Positions 6,097 through 6,106 of a stretch of DNA of 6,106 bases are shown here, one piece after another. Within the stretch, counting starts at the first letter, position 1. Every line of letters begins with the position of its first letter. Location: positions 1 through 6,106 of the forward strand of contig CANRGF010000061.1 of the NCBI GenBank assembly GCA_947630075.1, given 5' to 3'. The notes under the pieces were generated by a model. That model was not told the DNA's origin. It saw nothing but the letters and a program-made list of their open reading frames with translations, and did not search any database. A program made the translations under genes and the position numbers. The stretch is from an uncultured Clostridia bacterium. GTDB lineage: Bacteria; Bacillota; Clostridia; Christensenellales; UBA1242.

Positions 6097-6106
6097 AAAT
6101 TTAAAA

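Overview
The window is low-GC bacterial DNA (by eye well under half G+C, with A/T-rich gaps). Every gene I can support lies on the minus strand. Sigma-70/sigma-A type promoters, strong AGGAGG-type ribosome binding sites, small T-tailed terminators, TAA stops and a Gram-positive style export signal on a large Ig-like surface protein all suggest a Bacillota (Clostridia-like) or related low-GC organism. That assignment is inference; there is no rRNA or marker gene here. TGG is the tryptophan codon and no in-frame TGA was met in the large reading frame, which I read codon by codon, so the standard bacterial code fits.

Read in the direction of transcription (right to left): (1) 6060-5710, a 116-residue charged, helical protein of unknown function, with an extended -10 element at the window edge, a textbook ribosome binding site and its own terminator (5682-5705). 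(2) 5633-4125, a 502-residue polytopic membrane protein that looks like a GT-C fold (GT39/PMT-like) glycosyltransferase. Its promoter places the start of transcription at or within a base or two of the ATG, so the mRNA is probably leaderless. (3) 4037-3768 and 3742-3215, a two-gene unit with its own promoter. It holds a HicB-like N-terminal domain protein with no DNA-binding tail and no hicA next to it, then an unrecognised 175-residue protein starting with TTG. It ends in a terminator (3191-3216) whose stem includes the last stop codon. (4) 2991 to the left edge, at least 997 codons of an exported, multi-domain Ig-like surface protein with a strong promoter; its C-terminus lies outside the window.

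The layout is mostly single-gene transcription units, not one operon. The membrane glycosyltransferase and the giant surface protein could both serve the cell envelope, but nothing in the sequence links them directly. The most unusual points are the orphan HicB-like protein paired with an unknown gene, the predicted leaderless glycosyltransferase transcript, and the surface protein in which an Ig-like array is interrupted by a jelly-roll-like region and a helix-rich insert. No RNA genes, CRISPR arrays, insertion sequences, attachment sites or origins were seen. No gene-free stretch exceeds about 225 bases.
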